This document shows positions 38,524 to 47,105 of a DNA stretch of 64,000 nt, piece after piece (positions within the stretch are counted from its first letter, which is position 1; each line of letters opens with the position of its first letter). The position numbers and the translations under genes were made by a program. The DNA comes from Sva-07 sp963717385 (GTDB lineage: Bacteria; Actinomycetota; Acidimicrobiia; Acidimicrobiales; Ilumatobacteraceae). The notes under the pieces are model-generated. The model worked only from the letters and a program-made list of their open reading frames with translations. It was not told the origin of the DNA and searched no databases. Where the stretch lies: contig CAVQWE010000010.1 of the NCBI GenBank assembly GCA_963717385.1, forward strand, positions 124,001-188,000, in the 5' to 3' direction.

Positions 38524-39876
38524 TCATCTTGACACGGCAGAGCGCAACCAGCGGGCGCTCAGCCGCTCGGCGAGCATCGTGGTCGGAAGATGCGTGTTGG
38601 CATCGGGAATGGTCGGGAAGACGGAGGCGTCGCACACGTGGACGCCCTCGTAGCCCACCAGCGCACCGTCGCTGTCGACGACGGCGCCCATCGCGCAGCT
38701 GCTCGATGCGTGGACGTAGTCACCGACGGCTCCACGCACCCAGCGGGCGATCGTTTCGTCGTCGCTCAGGGTGGATGCAGTGGTGCCGAAACCATCGACG
38801 AAGACCTCGGCGACGACCTCTCGGAAGGCTGCGGTGGCGAGCAGGTCGAGCGCCACCCGCACACCGCCGACCAGGGCGCCGACATCGGCTGGGTGGTCGA
38901 GCAGTGCGAAGTCGACGTCGGGATCGACCGATGGATCATCGGATCGCAAGCGCACGCTGCCGGCGCGGCCGACTGGTCGCATCAACGCCACCATCAACAA
39001 TCCGAGGCCGGGCGCGTCGGGGCCGAGATGGTTCATCGGGAGGAACTGCACCTGGCCTCGTCGGAGCAGGGCACCGATCGCAAGTGCTCCCGGTTCGGCC
39101 GTGCACCCCTCGCGAAGCTGCAGAGTCAGCGGTGCCGACGGGTGATCTTGCAGACCGAGGCCGACGTCAGGGGTGTCCACCTGCGATCGCAGCAGGATCG
39201 CCGGCGAATGGATGGCGCCAGCAGAAAGCACGACACGATCAGCTGCGACGACCTCACCGTCTGCCAATCGGACACCGACGACGCGGCGGTCATCGAACAC
39301 GAGCCGATCCACCAGCGAGTCGGTCCGAACTTCGAGGTTGTCCCGGTCGAGGAACGGCCACAGTGAGACCTCGGCCGACGTGACCCGTCGGCCGTTGCGG
39401 CGCGTCAGGAGCGCCTGCTCGGCATCGGGAGCCGCCGCGAGCAGGGCCCGGTCGACCGCACCGAGTTCATCCAAGCCTGCTGGTTCCTCGGGAAGTCGCG
39501 TCGCTTCCCATGCTGCTGGAGCGTCGTTCCAGCCCCACGACCGGTACAAGTCGGCGTCGCCGTGCAGGGCCACCATCGCGTTGACCGTGGAGGATCCACC
39601 CACCCCGCGCCCACGTCGATACGGACTCGCATCGGCTCCGCTGGTCCGGGTGGCCACCAGCGAGGGATACGTGCGCCGGGGCACGTCGAGCGCCGACAGG
39701 AAGTCGGCGCCACCCAGCGGTCCGTCGAGGTCGCCTTGCTCGAGGTTCGGACCGGCCTCCAACAAGGTCACCGATCGTGCCGGCGTCTCCGACAGCCGGC
39801 CTGCGACCACGCAGCCAGCAGAGCCGGCACCGATCACGACCCAGCGTTCCGGCGGGGTTCGATCGACGGTCGCCAC
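38524..39876 (-). CDS. GMC-family oxidoreductase
   Basis: FAD-dependent glucose-methanol-choline oxidoreductase, 450 residues. FAD motif VVIGAGSAGCVVAGRLSE near residue 14, GMC signature RRGRGVGGSSTVNAMV, second motif SAGAIHSPAILLRS, and C-terminal catalytic region HASSSCAMG with His, then NTHLPTTMLAER. It oxidises an alcohol; substrate unknown. GTG 39876 fits the FAD motif position. Probably first gene of the unit with the MBL protein and lycopene cyclase, which hints at apocarotenoid or terpenoid alcohol chemistry, only as inference. Confidence 0.85.
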   Translation of the reverse strand: MATVDRTPPERWVVIGAGSAGCVVAGRLSETPARSVTLLEAGPNLEQGDLDGPLGGADFLSALDVPRRTYPSLVATRTSGADASPYRRGRGVGGSSTVNAMVALHGDADLYRSWGWNDAPAAWEATRLPEEPAGLDELGAVDRALLAAAPDAEQALLTRRNGRRVTSAEVSLWPFLDRDNLEVRTDSLVDRLVFDDRRVVGVRLADGEVVAADRVVLSAGAIHSPAILLRSQVDTPDVGLGLQDHPSAPLTLQLREGCTAEPGALAIGALLRRGQVQFLPMNHLGPDAPGLGLLMVALMRPVGRAGSVRLRSDDPSVDPDVDFALLDHPADVGALVGGVRVALDLLATAAFREVVAEVFVDGFGTTASTLSDDETIARWVRGAVGDYVHASSSCAMGAVVDSDGALVGYEGVHVCDASVFPTIPDANTHLPTTMLAERLSARWLRSAVSR

Positions 39877-39936
39877 CGCAGGATCGTAGGTCAGACCACT
39901 CAAGATCTCGTCTGTTCTGCCGATACCGAAGTCGGA

Positions 39937-41019
39937 ATGGACGACACGACCGACACCTTGACGAGACCTGCTGGCGCCCTGCCCCCGCCGCCGCCGGCCA
40001 TGTCGGTGACCCCGCCTGGCGCTGTCGCGCCGTGGCCGGGCCAGATCAGCCAGGCCGGACCAACGCTGCCGAACGTGACAGCGCATGTCCCGCGACCAGC
40101 GGCCGCCCAGACAGACCACTTCGACAGCATGGCCTACTCGATCGGCGCGCCGCCACAGGTCAAGAAGCAGCCACGCGGACACAAGTTCAGACGCGGGGTC
40201 AGCTGGCTGGCCATGCTGGCTCTGCTCGGCGGGCTCGGCTACGCCGGCGTGACGTACGGCCCCGACCTGATCGACCGCGTCACCGAAGAATCCGAGGACA
40301 ACGGCCCCGCAGCGCCGCTCGTGTACCCGATGGCGATCGCTCCCCCTTCGGTGGTGCGCACCGCCACGTTCACCGTCAGCGAACCCAATCGATTCGGCGG
40401 CACCCAGAACTACGAGGTGACCGCGGATTTCGAGTCCGGCATCGCCAAGATCGTGGTTCCCCGGACCGACACACCCGACCTCGAGATCCTCACACTCTGG
40501 GACCAGGCGTTCATTCGCCGCATCGACGAACCCACCTGGTACAACCTGCCGCGCGGCGACTTCCCGATCGACTTCTCGCTCGGGTCCGCACGTTGGGTTC
40601 GCACACTCGACCAACTGGTCTCACCGACGATTCGAGGGTTCACCACGATCGACGAGGCAACCGAGTCGTCCGTTGGCAACGAACCCGCCCGTCGACTCGT
40701 GGTGTCAGCCGACGCGCTGCGGTTGCTGCAAGCACAGTCCGCTGCCGACACCCCGGTGGCCGACGGCACACCGTCTCCGGCTCCGCCCATGCCGGCGGGC
40801 ATCGCAGTACAACCTGCGCTCGAAGGCGTCGAGACGCTCACGATGGAGATCTGGGTCGACAACACCGGGATCGTTCGCAAGTCGGTGCTCCCAGTCGAGC
40901 TCGGCGGCGAGACGATCACCGTCACGTCGATCTCGCCCGACCCGTGGGAGCCGCAATTCCCGACGCCCGACGCCGTGGCGCCCCTCACCGCACAAGCGCT
41001 GTTCCGTCTCGGTCTCTGA
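39937..41019 (+). CDS. Membrane-anchored protein of unknown function
   Basis: 360 residues. A Pro-rich cytoplasmic N terminus (GALPPPPPAMSV) leads to one membrane segment (VSWLAMLALLGGLGYAGVTYG, about 89-109) and a large extracytoplasmic domain of beta character (TATFTVSEPNRFGGTQNYEV, LTMEIWVDNTGIVRKSVLPV). The latter resembles lipoprotein-type folds that measure membrane lipids, but no family is recognised with confidence. It is divergent from the GMC gene by 60 bases and precedes the purine operon by 99 bases. Confidence 0.6.
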   Translation: MDDTTDTLTRPAGALPPPPPAMSVTPPGAVAPWPGQISQAGPTLPNVTAHVPRPAAAQTDHFDSMAYSIGAPPQVKKQPRGHKFRRGVSWLAMLALLGGLGYAGVTYGPDLIDRVTEESEDNGPAAPLVYPMAIAPPSVVRTATFTVSEPNRFGGTQNYEVTADFESGIAKIVVPRTDTPDLEILTLWDQAFIRRIDEPTWYNLPRGDFPIDFSLGSARWVRTLDQLVSPTIRGFTTIDEATESSVGNEPARRLVVSADALRLLQAQSAADTPVADGTPSPAPPMPAGIAVQPALEGVETLTMEIWVDNTGIVRKSVLPVELGGETITVTSISPDPWEPQFPTPDAVAPLTAQALFRLGL

Positions 41020-41051
41020 GCGCCGTCGCCATCGGCGGCGGACGACACGGC

Positions 41052-41078
41052 TTCGAACGCGGAGACATTTTGTACAAT
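41052..41078 (+). promoter_or_regulatory. Possible promoter of the purine operon
   Basis: An AT-rich island in a GC-rich gap. TACAAT (41073-41078) resembles a -10 box, within the palindrome TTGTACAA. TTCGAA (41052-41057) is 15 bases upstream, a weak -35. It is about 40 bases before purL GTG 41119. Confidence 0.4.
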
Positions 41079-41118
41079 CCCCCCGAGGCCGACCGACGCG
41101 ATCCGTAGGGTCACCGCA

Positions 41119-43923
41119 GTGGCCGAACGGCATCGACTGACCATCCGCTCCATCGATCCTGACCCGCGCGGGGCCTCGATCGCCACGGCTGCCGCCCACC
41201 TGGGCTTCGACCTCACCGACCCCGTCGAAGTCGCCGACATCGTCCATGTCTCTGGGGTTCTCGACGCCGACCAACGAGCTCGACTCGCCGCAGCTCTGGC
41301 CGATCCATTGCTCCAACGAGCGACGTGGGAAGCACCCACCGCTGACGGCATCGAGGTGACGTTGCTCCCTGGGGTCACCGACACCGCCGCCGACGCCGTG
41401 CTCCACGCCGCCGGGCAGTTGCATCTCGAACTGACTTCCGCCGCCACGGCACGTCGGATCGAATTCGGGGGCAGCGTCGATGCAGCACTCGCCGACGAAG
41501 TCGTCAAACGAGTCGTCGCCAATCCGGTGATCGAACGGTGGGGCCATGGCCTCGTCGATCCACCGCTGCTCGACGACGCTCCCGGCCACGCCGACGCAGA
41601 ACTCATCGTGATCCGAGGCCTCGACGACGACGGACTGCTGGCGCTGAACGTCGAACGCTCGCTGTACCTCGATCTCGAAGAGCTTCGGGTCATCCGCGAC
41701 GAATACGAGCGCCTCGACCGCGACATCACCGACGTCGAGATCGAAACACTGGCCCAGACGTGGAGCGAGCACTGCGCCCACAAGACGTTCCGAGCGGTGA
41801 TCGACGCCACCGGCGGACCGGACGGGCCAGCGGAGATCACGCCGCTGATGGCCCAGCTCAGGGCATGCACCGAATCGATCGATGCGCCATTCGTCCGCTC
41901 TGCGTTCGTCGGCAACGCCGGTGTGATCGAGTTCACCGAAGGCACGACGATTGCCCTGAAGGCCGAAACCCACAACCACCCGTCGGCGGTCGAGCCCTTC
42001 GGAGGAGCGAACACCGGTGTGGGCGGCGTCATCCGCGACGTGCTCGGCATCGCCCATCGCCCGATCGCCGTCACCGACATCTTGTGCTTCGGGCCGACCG
42101 AACTCCCCATGGCCGACTTGCCCGACGGTGCGCTCCATCCCAGCCGGATTCGAGAAGGTGTCATCGATGGAGTCGCCGACTACGGCAACAAGATCGGTCT
42201 GCCGACGGTGGCCGGCGCAGTGCTGTACGACCCTGCGTACACCACGAACCCGCTCGTGTTCGCCGGGTGCATCGGCACAGCACCCAGCCGGCCCATCCAC
42301 GACGGGCCGTTTCCCGGCGATCGAGTCGTCGTGTTGGGTGGCGCCACCGGACGCGACGGGATCCGCGGAGCGACGTTCTCCTCGGCCACGATGGACGCCA
42401 CCACCGGCGAAGTCGCCGGAGCGAGCGTGCAGATCGGCGACCCGATCGTCGAGAAGCTGCTCATCGACGCGCTGATCGGCGCAGAAGACCTCTACTCGGC
42501 GATCACCGACTGCGGTGCGGGCGGTCTGTCGTCGGCCATCGGCGAGATGGCCGAGGGCGTCGGCGCCGACGTCGACCTCGATCAGGTACCACGCAAGTAT
42601 CCCGGCCTCGATCCGTGGGAGGTCTGGCTGTCCGAAGCGCAAGAGCGCATGGTGATCGCTGTGCCACCCCAGCACCTCGCGGCGATGCAGCACCGATGCG
42701 ACCGCGTCGGCGTCAGCCTGGCTGACGTGGGCGAGTTCACCGGCGATGGGCAGCTACTCGTGCGACACCAGGGCCACCTGGTCGTCGACATCGACACCGT
42801 CTTCCTCCACGACGGACGCCCGCAGCGGCGCATGGCGGCGGAACTGCCGACACCGAACCGCCACGACCACACCGGACGCAACGTCGCCGACCCTCGTGCG
42901 ACCATCCTGGCCCTGCTCGCCCACCCCAACATCGCGTCCAAGGCCGACATCGTCCACCGCTACGACCACGAGATCTTGGGCGCCACGGTGGTGCGACCGC
43001 TGATCGGCGCCAGCGCCGACGGGCCCGCCGACGGCGTCGTGCTCGCCGACCCGTCCGCCCGCGAAGGAATTGCCATCGGGATCGGCGTCAACCCCTGGTA
43101 CGGCCTCCACGACCCCGAGGCAATGGCGTTCGCCGTGATCGACGAGGCGATACGCAACGTGGTTGCGGTCGGCGCCGATCCCGACCGCGTGGCGCTGCTC
43201 GACAACTTCTCGTGGGGCGACCCGAGGCGTGCTTCGACGCTCGGCGAGTTGGTGGCCGCTGTCGACGGTTGCTGCGCCGCCGCACGGATGTACGGGGCCC
43301 CATTCGTGTCCGGCAAGGACTCACTCAACAACGAATACGTGGGCGCCGACGGCGAGCGCCACGCGGTGCCCCCCACTTTGGTGATCACGGCGATCGCACA
43401 CGTTCCCGACGCGGACCACTGCGTCACACCCGACCTCGCCGAAGCCGGCAACGAACTGATCCTGATCGGCCAGACCGAGGCCGAGTTCGCCGGCTCTCAT
43501 CTCGACCTCGTGCAGGGCGCTCCGCCCAGCGCTGGCGTCGCTCCAGCTCCCGATCCCGACGCCCCTGACACCTACCGGCACCTGCACGCAGCCATCCGCG
43601 CCGGCCTGGTCGTGGCGTGTCACGACGTCAGCGAGGGCGGGCTGGCCATCTCGATCGCAGAGATGTGCATCGCCGGACGACTCGGGGCCCGCATCGACGA
43701 ACTCCCACACAGCGACCTCGTCACCGCGTTGTTCAGCGAATCGTCAGGCCGGCTGGTGGCCGAAGTCCGCCCGCGCAGCGTCGATGCGTTCATGAAGATC
43801 ATGGGCCGTGCGGCGACCCGTATCGGCGAGGTGACCGCCGACTCGTTGCTGTCGATCCCCGGCATCGAGCCGATCGCTGTCGACCAGCTCGCCGATGCGT
43901 TCAACAGCGGAGCAGCCCGATGA
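41119..43923 (+). CDS. purL: FGAM synthase PurL with N-terminal PurS-like repeats
   Basis: Synthetase subunit of phosphoribosylformylglycinamidine synthase, 934 residues, longer than small PurL (about 600-750). The catalytic part begins near residue 190: TWSEHCAHKTF, ALKAETHNHPSAVEPFGGA, ITDCGAGGLSSAIGEMAEG, FVSGKDSLNNEY and ACHDVSEGGLAIS. The first 150 residues hold two PurS-like units. One spans about 6-72 and ends LADPLLQRATW. The other spans about 79-143 and has VTLLPGVTD and VVANPVIERWG. No free purS is present here. The start is GTG 41119. The stop overlaps purQ (ATGA). Confidence 0.93.
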   Translation: MAERHRLTIRSIDPDPRGASIATAAAHLGFDLTDPVEVADIVHVSGVLDADQRARLAAALADPLLQRATWEAPTADGIEVTLLPGVTDTAADAVLHAAGQLHLELTSAATARRIEFGGSVDAALADEVVKRVVANPVIERWGHGLVDPPLLDDAPGHADAELIVIRGLDDDGLLALNVERSLYLDLEELRVIRDEYERLDRDITDVEIETLAQTWSEHCAHKTFRAVIDATGGPDGPAEITPLMAQLRACTESIDAPFVRSAFVGNAGVIEFTEGTTIALKAETHNHPSAVEPFGGANTGVGGVIRDVLGIAHRPIAVTDILCFGPTELPMADLPDGALHPSRIREGVIDGVADYGNKIGLPTVAGAVLYDPAYTTNPLVFAGCIGTAPSRPIHDGPFPGDRVVVLGGATGRDGIRGATFSSATMDATTGEVAGASVQIGDPIVEKLLIDALIGAEDLYSAITDCGAGGLSSAIGEMAEGVGADVDLDQVPRKYPGLDPWEVWLSEAQERMVIAVPPQHLAAMQHRCDRVGVSLADVGEFTGDGQLLVRHQGHLVVDIDTVFLHDGRPQRRMAAELPTPNRHDHTGRNVADPRATILALLAHPNIASKADIVHRYDHEILGATVVRPLIGASADGPADGVVLADPSAREGIAIGIGVNPWYGLHDPEAMAFAVIDEAIRNVVAVGADPDRVALLDNFSWGDPRRASTLGELVAAVDGCCAAARMYGAPFVSGKDSLNNEYVGADGERHAVPPTLVITAIAHVPDADHCVTPDLAEAGNELILIGQTEAEFAGSHLDLVQGAPPSAGVAPAPDPDAPDTYRHLHAAIRAGLVVACHDVSEGGLAISIAEMCIAGRLGARIDELPHSDLVTALFSESSGRLVAEVRPRSVDAFMKIMGRAATRIGEVTADSLLSIPGIEPIAVDQLADAFNSGAAR

Positions 43924-44642
43924 GTCGAGTACGCGCCCTCGTGATCGCTGGTCCGGGCACCAACCGGGACAATGACGTACGGCACGCTCTCGAGCTGTCG
44001 GGTGCGGCCACACAGATCGTGCTCGCGTCCGAACTCGTGGCACGGCCCGAACTGCTCGATGACGTGGGTCTGGCGGTCGTCGCCGGCGGTTTCAGCTACG
44101 CCGACTCGCTCGGTGCCGGCCGCATGCTCGCACTCGATCTCGCGCTCGGTGTCGGCGACGCGCTCCGCAACTTCATCGCCGACGGTCGGCCCCTGATCGG
44201 CATCTGCAACGGATTCCAGGTGCTCACTGCCGCTGGCTTGCTTCCCGGCGCGCTCGGCCACAACGCACAGGGCCGTTTCGACTGCCGATGGGTCGTGCTC
44301 GATCCGGTGCCGAACAGCGTGTCGATCTGGACGAACGGCATCTCCGACCCGATCCACTGCCCGATCGCGCACGGCGAAGGCCGCTACGTGCACCCAGATC
44401 CCGACGCTCTCGCAGCAGCAGGTCAGGTGGCGTTGCGCTATCGCAGCACCAACCCCAATGGTTCGGTCGCCGACATCGCCGGCGTGTCCGACCCCTCCGG
44501 TGTCGTGCTGGGCCTCATGCCCCACCCGGAGAACCACATCGTTCGTCGCCAGCACCCACGGCACTCGCGTGGAGGCGGTGGCGACGCCCATCTCGGGCTG
44601 CGACTGTTCGACAACGGCGTCCAACACGCGAAGAGGCTGTGA
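43920..44642 (+). CDS. purQ: FGAM synthase glutaminase subunit
   Basis: Class I glutamine amidotransferase subunit, 240 residues, that supplies ammonia to PurL. The nucleophile is the Cys in GICNGFQVL, with VAGGFSYADSLGAGR before it. The His/Glu pair is in GLMPHPENH. It starts on the ATGA overlap with purL and ends on a GTGA overlap with purC, which indicates coupled translation. Confidence 0.95.
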   Translation: MSRVRALVIAGPGTNRDNDVRHALELSGAATQIVLASELVARPELLDDVGLAVVAGGFSYADSLGAGRMLALDLALGVGDALRNFIADGRPLIGICNGFQVLTAAGLLPGALGHNAQGRFDCRWVVLDPVPNSVSIWTNGISDPIHCPIAHGEGRYVHPDPDALAAAGQVALRYRSTNPNGSVADIAGVSDPSGVVLGLMPHPENHIVRRQHPRHSRGGGGDAHLGLRLFDNGVQHAKRL

Positions 44643-45613
44643 GCCAGATGCCGACCGTGCTGCCCGATCCGCTCCCCGCACCCATGCTCGACGTCGAGTT
44701 GCCGCTCACCGACCGGCGCGCGGGCAAAGTGCGGGTGTCGTACGCACTGACTGAACAGCGCCGGATCTTCGTGACCACCGATCGCTTGTCGGCGTTCGAC
44801 CGGATCATCGCGGGTGTGCCGTACAAGGGCCAGGTCCTCAATCAACTGTCGTGGTGGTGGTTCGAACACACCCGAGACATCGTCGCCAATCATGCACTGT
44901 CGACGCCCGACCCCAATGCGCTGATCGCCACCGAGGCGACCCCGTTGACGGTCGAGGTCATCGTGCGCGGCTACATCACCGGCGTCACCGACACCGCGTT
45001 GTGGACTCGGTACGCAGCCGGTGAGCGAACGATCTACGGGCACCGGTTCGACGAGGGGCTCCGCAAGAACACACCACTCGACCAGCCGATCGTCACCCCG
45101 ACCACCAAGGGGGCCGACGGCGCTCACGACGAGCCCCTCTCGTGTGCCGAGGTCGTCGCCGACGGCCATGTTCCAGCAGCGCTCTGGGCCGAGGTCGAAG
45201 CAGCAGCGTTGGCGTTGTTCCGCCGCGGCGCCGACCGTGGCCTCCACGCCGGACTCATCCTGGCCGACACGAAGTTCGAGTTCGGCGTCGGCCCCGGCGG
45301 CGAACTCCTCCTGATCGACGAAGCGCTCACGCCCGACTCGTCGAGATGGTGGATCGAGTCGACCTACGACGAGCGGCTCGCTGCGGGCGACGAGCCCGAG
45401 AGCCTCGACAAAGAGGTCGTCCGCCGAGCCCTGGCAGCAGCCGGCTACACCGGTGACGGACCCATCCCCGAGTTGGGCGCCGACGTGTGGGACGCAACAG
45501 CACGGCGCTACATCGACGCCTTCGAACGCCTCACCGGGCTCACGTTCGTGCCGGGCGCCTACCCTGCACCACTACGAATCAACACCGCGCTGGCGGGACT
45601 GGACATCGACTGA
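44639..45613 (+). CDS. purC: SAICAR synthase
   Basis: Phosphoribosylaminoimidazole-succinocarboxamide synthase, 324 residues, resembling the longer actinobacterial or fungal-type form. Motifs: GKVRVSYAL, TTDRLSAFDRIIAGVPYKGQ, VEVIVRGYITG, LADTKFEFG and IDEALTPDSSRWW. GTG 44639 overlaps purQ; ATG 44648 is an alternative. It adds Asp to CAIR using ATP. Confidence 0.95.
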   Translation: MSQMPTVLPDPLPAPMLDVELPLTDRRAGKVRVSYALTEQRRIFVTTDRLSAFDRIIAGVPYKGQVLNQLSWWWFEHTRDIVANHALSTPDPNALIATEATPLTVEVIVRGYITGVTDTALWTRYAAGERTIYGHRFDEGLRKNTPLDQPIVTPTTKGADGAHDEPLSCAEVVADGHVPAALWAEVEAAALALFRRGADRGLHAGLILADTKFEFGVGPGGELLLIDEALTPDSSRWWIESTYDERLAAGDEPESLDKEVVRRALAAAGYTGDGPIPELGADVWDATARRYIDAFERLTGLTFVPGAYPAPLRINTALAGLDID

Positions 45614-45614
45614 C

Positions 45615-47105
45615 ATGGGTACGCCGATTGCTTGCACACCACTCACCGCCGGCATCTCCTCGGGTGCCGCCACCACCTTCGGCGACGACACGCCGAAAGA
45701 CGAGTGCGGCGTGCTCGCACTGTCCACCCCACATGGCGAAGGTGTTGCCCAGCTCGCGTTCTTCGGGCTCTTCGCGCTCCAGCACCGGGGCCAGGAGGCC
45801 GCCGGTATCGCCGTGAGCGACGGCAAGCGGGCGCGGGTTCACAAAGAAGCCGGGCTCGTTGCGAACGTCTTCACCCCTGAGGCGCTCGCACCGTTGACCG
45901 GCTATCACGCCATTGGTCACACCCGGTACTCGACCACCGGCTCGAACGCCGAACGCAACATTCAGCCGTTCCTCGTCGAGACGATGCACGGCCCGCTTGC
46001 CCTTGCTCACAACGGCAACCTGGTCAATGCACCCGCATTGCGAGACGAACTCCTGAACCGCGGGTTCGGTCTCACGGCGACCAGCGATTCCGAAGTGATG
46101 ACCTTGATGCTGGCTGCCGCCGGTGGTCAGACCTGGGAAGAACGGATCGAGCGAACCCTGCCTGCCTGGAAGGGGGCGTTCTCTTTGGTGTTGCTCGCCG
46201 CCGATCACGTGATCGCTGTGCGCGACCCGTGGGGCTTCCGACCGCTCTCGGTGGGTCGGCTCCCACACGGCGGACACGCCGTCGCATCAGAAACCTGCGC
46301 GCTCTCGACGCTCGGTTGCGTCGACATCGACGAAGTCCAGCCCGGCGAGATGGTCACCCTGCGCGGCGCCGAACTGCACCGCTCGCAGGTCCTCGCCCCG
46401 CAGCCCCGCAGCGCACGGTGCACGTTCGAATTCGTCTACTTCTCGCGCCCCGATTCGGTCTGGGACGGACACAACGTCCACCATGTCCGCCAGCGGCTCG
46501 GGTTGCGACTCGCCCAGGAGGCACCAGCCGATGCCGATGTGGTCATTCCGGTGCCCGACTCGTCGATCCCTGCTGCGATCGGGTACTCCAACGAGAGTGG
46601 CATCCCGTTCAACGACGGCCTGATCAAGAACCGGTACATCGGCCGAACGTTCATCGAGCCCACCCAGGACATCCGTGAGCGGGGCGTGGCGCTGAAGTTC
46701 AACGCCCTCAGCGAGAATCTCGAGGGCAAACGGGTCGTGATGATCGACGACTCGCTGGTGCGCGGCACCACCGCAGGCCCGCTCGTGAAGCTCGTTCGTG
46801 ACGCCGGCGCCACCGAGGTGCACGTGCGCATCACCTGCCCGCCGATCACACACGCCTGCCACTTCGGCGTCGACATGGGCCACGACGGTGATCTGATCGC
46901 CGGCCGAATGAGCATCGAGGAGATGCGCGAGCACATCGGCGCCGACAGCCTTGCGTTCTTGTCGCTCGACGGGATGATGCTCGCCGTCGCCGAACGTGAG
47001 AGTGGCGACGACGACGGCTACTGCAACGGCTGCTTCACGGGCAGATACCCGATCCACGTCGGCGATGCCCAAGCCAAGCTCGCCTTCGAAGGCGTCCTCG
47101 CCTGA
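45615..47105 (+). CDS. purF: Amidophosphoribosyltransferase
   Basis: First committed enzyme of purine synthesis, 496 residues. The N-terminal nucleophile Cys lies in KDECGVLAL after a propeptide of about 33 residues that is normally removed. Glutaminase motifs: FALQHRGQEAAGI and GHTRYSTTGSN. PRPP site: VVMIDDSLVRGTT. The C terminus has cysteines (YCNGCFTG) typical of Fe-S forms. ATG 45615 follows purC directly, and the stop overlaps purDM by one base. Confidence 0.96.
   Translation: MGTPIACTPLTAGISSGAATTFGDDTPKDECGVLALSTPHGEGVAQLAFFGLFALQHRGQEAAGIAVSDGKRARVHKEAGLVANVFTPEALAPLTGYHAIGHTRYSTTGSNAERNIQPFLVETMHGPLALAHNGNLVNAPALRDELLNRGFGLTATSDSEVMTLMLAAAGGQTWEERIERTLPAWKGAFSLVLLAADHVIAVRDPWGFRPLSVGRLPHGGHAVASETCALSTLGCVDIDEVQPGEMVTLRGAELHRSQVLAPQPRSARCTFEFVYFSRPDSVWDGHNVHHVRQRLGLRLAQEAPADADVVIPVPDSSIPAAIGYSNESGIPFNDGLIKNRYIGRTFIEPTQDIRERGVALKFNALSENLEGKRVVMIDDSLVRGTTAGPLVKLVRDAGATEVHVRITCPPITHACHFGVDMGHDGDLIAGRMSIEEMREHIGADSLAFLSLDGMMLAVAERESGDDDGYCNGCFTGRYPIHVGDAQAKLAFEGVLA

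Noticed and set aside
41066..41080. LexA/SOS-type operator at the TTGTACAA palindrome
   Set aside because: The half-sites do not match the actinobacterial LexA box, and the gene downstream is purL; a -10 element is the simpler reading.
40410..42693. Long antisense frames over purL
   Set aside because: No domain, Ser/Arg-rich composition, and they conflict with the clear PurL reading frame.
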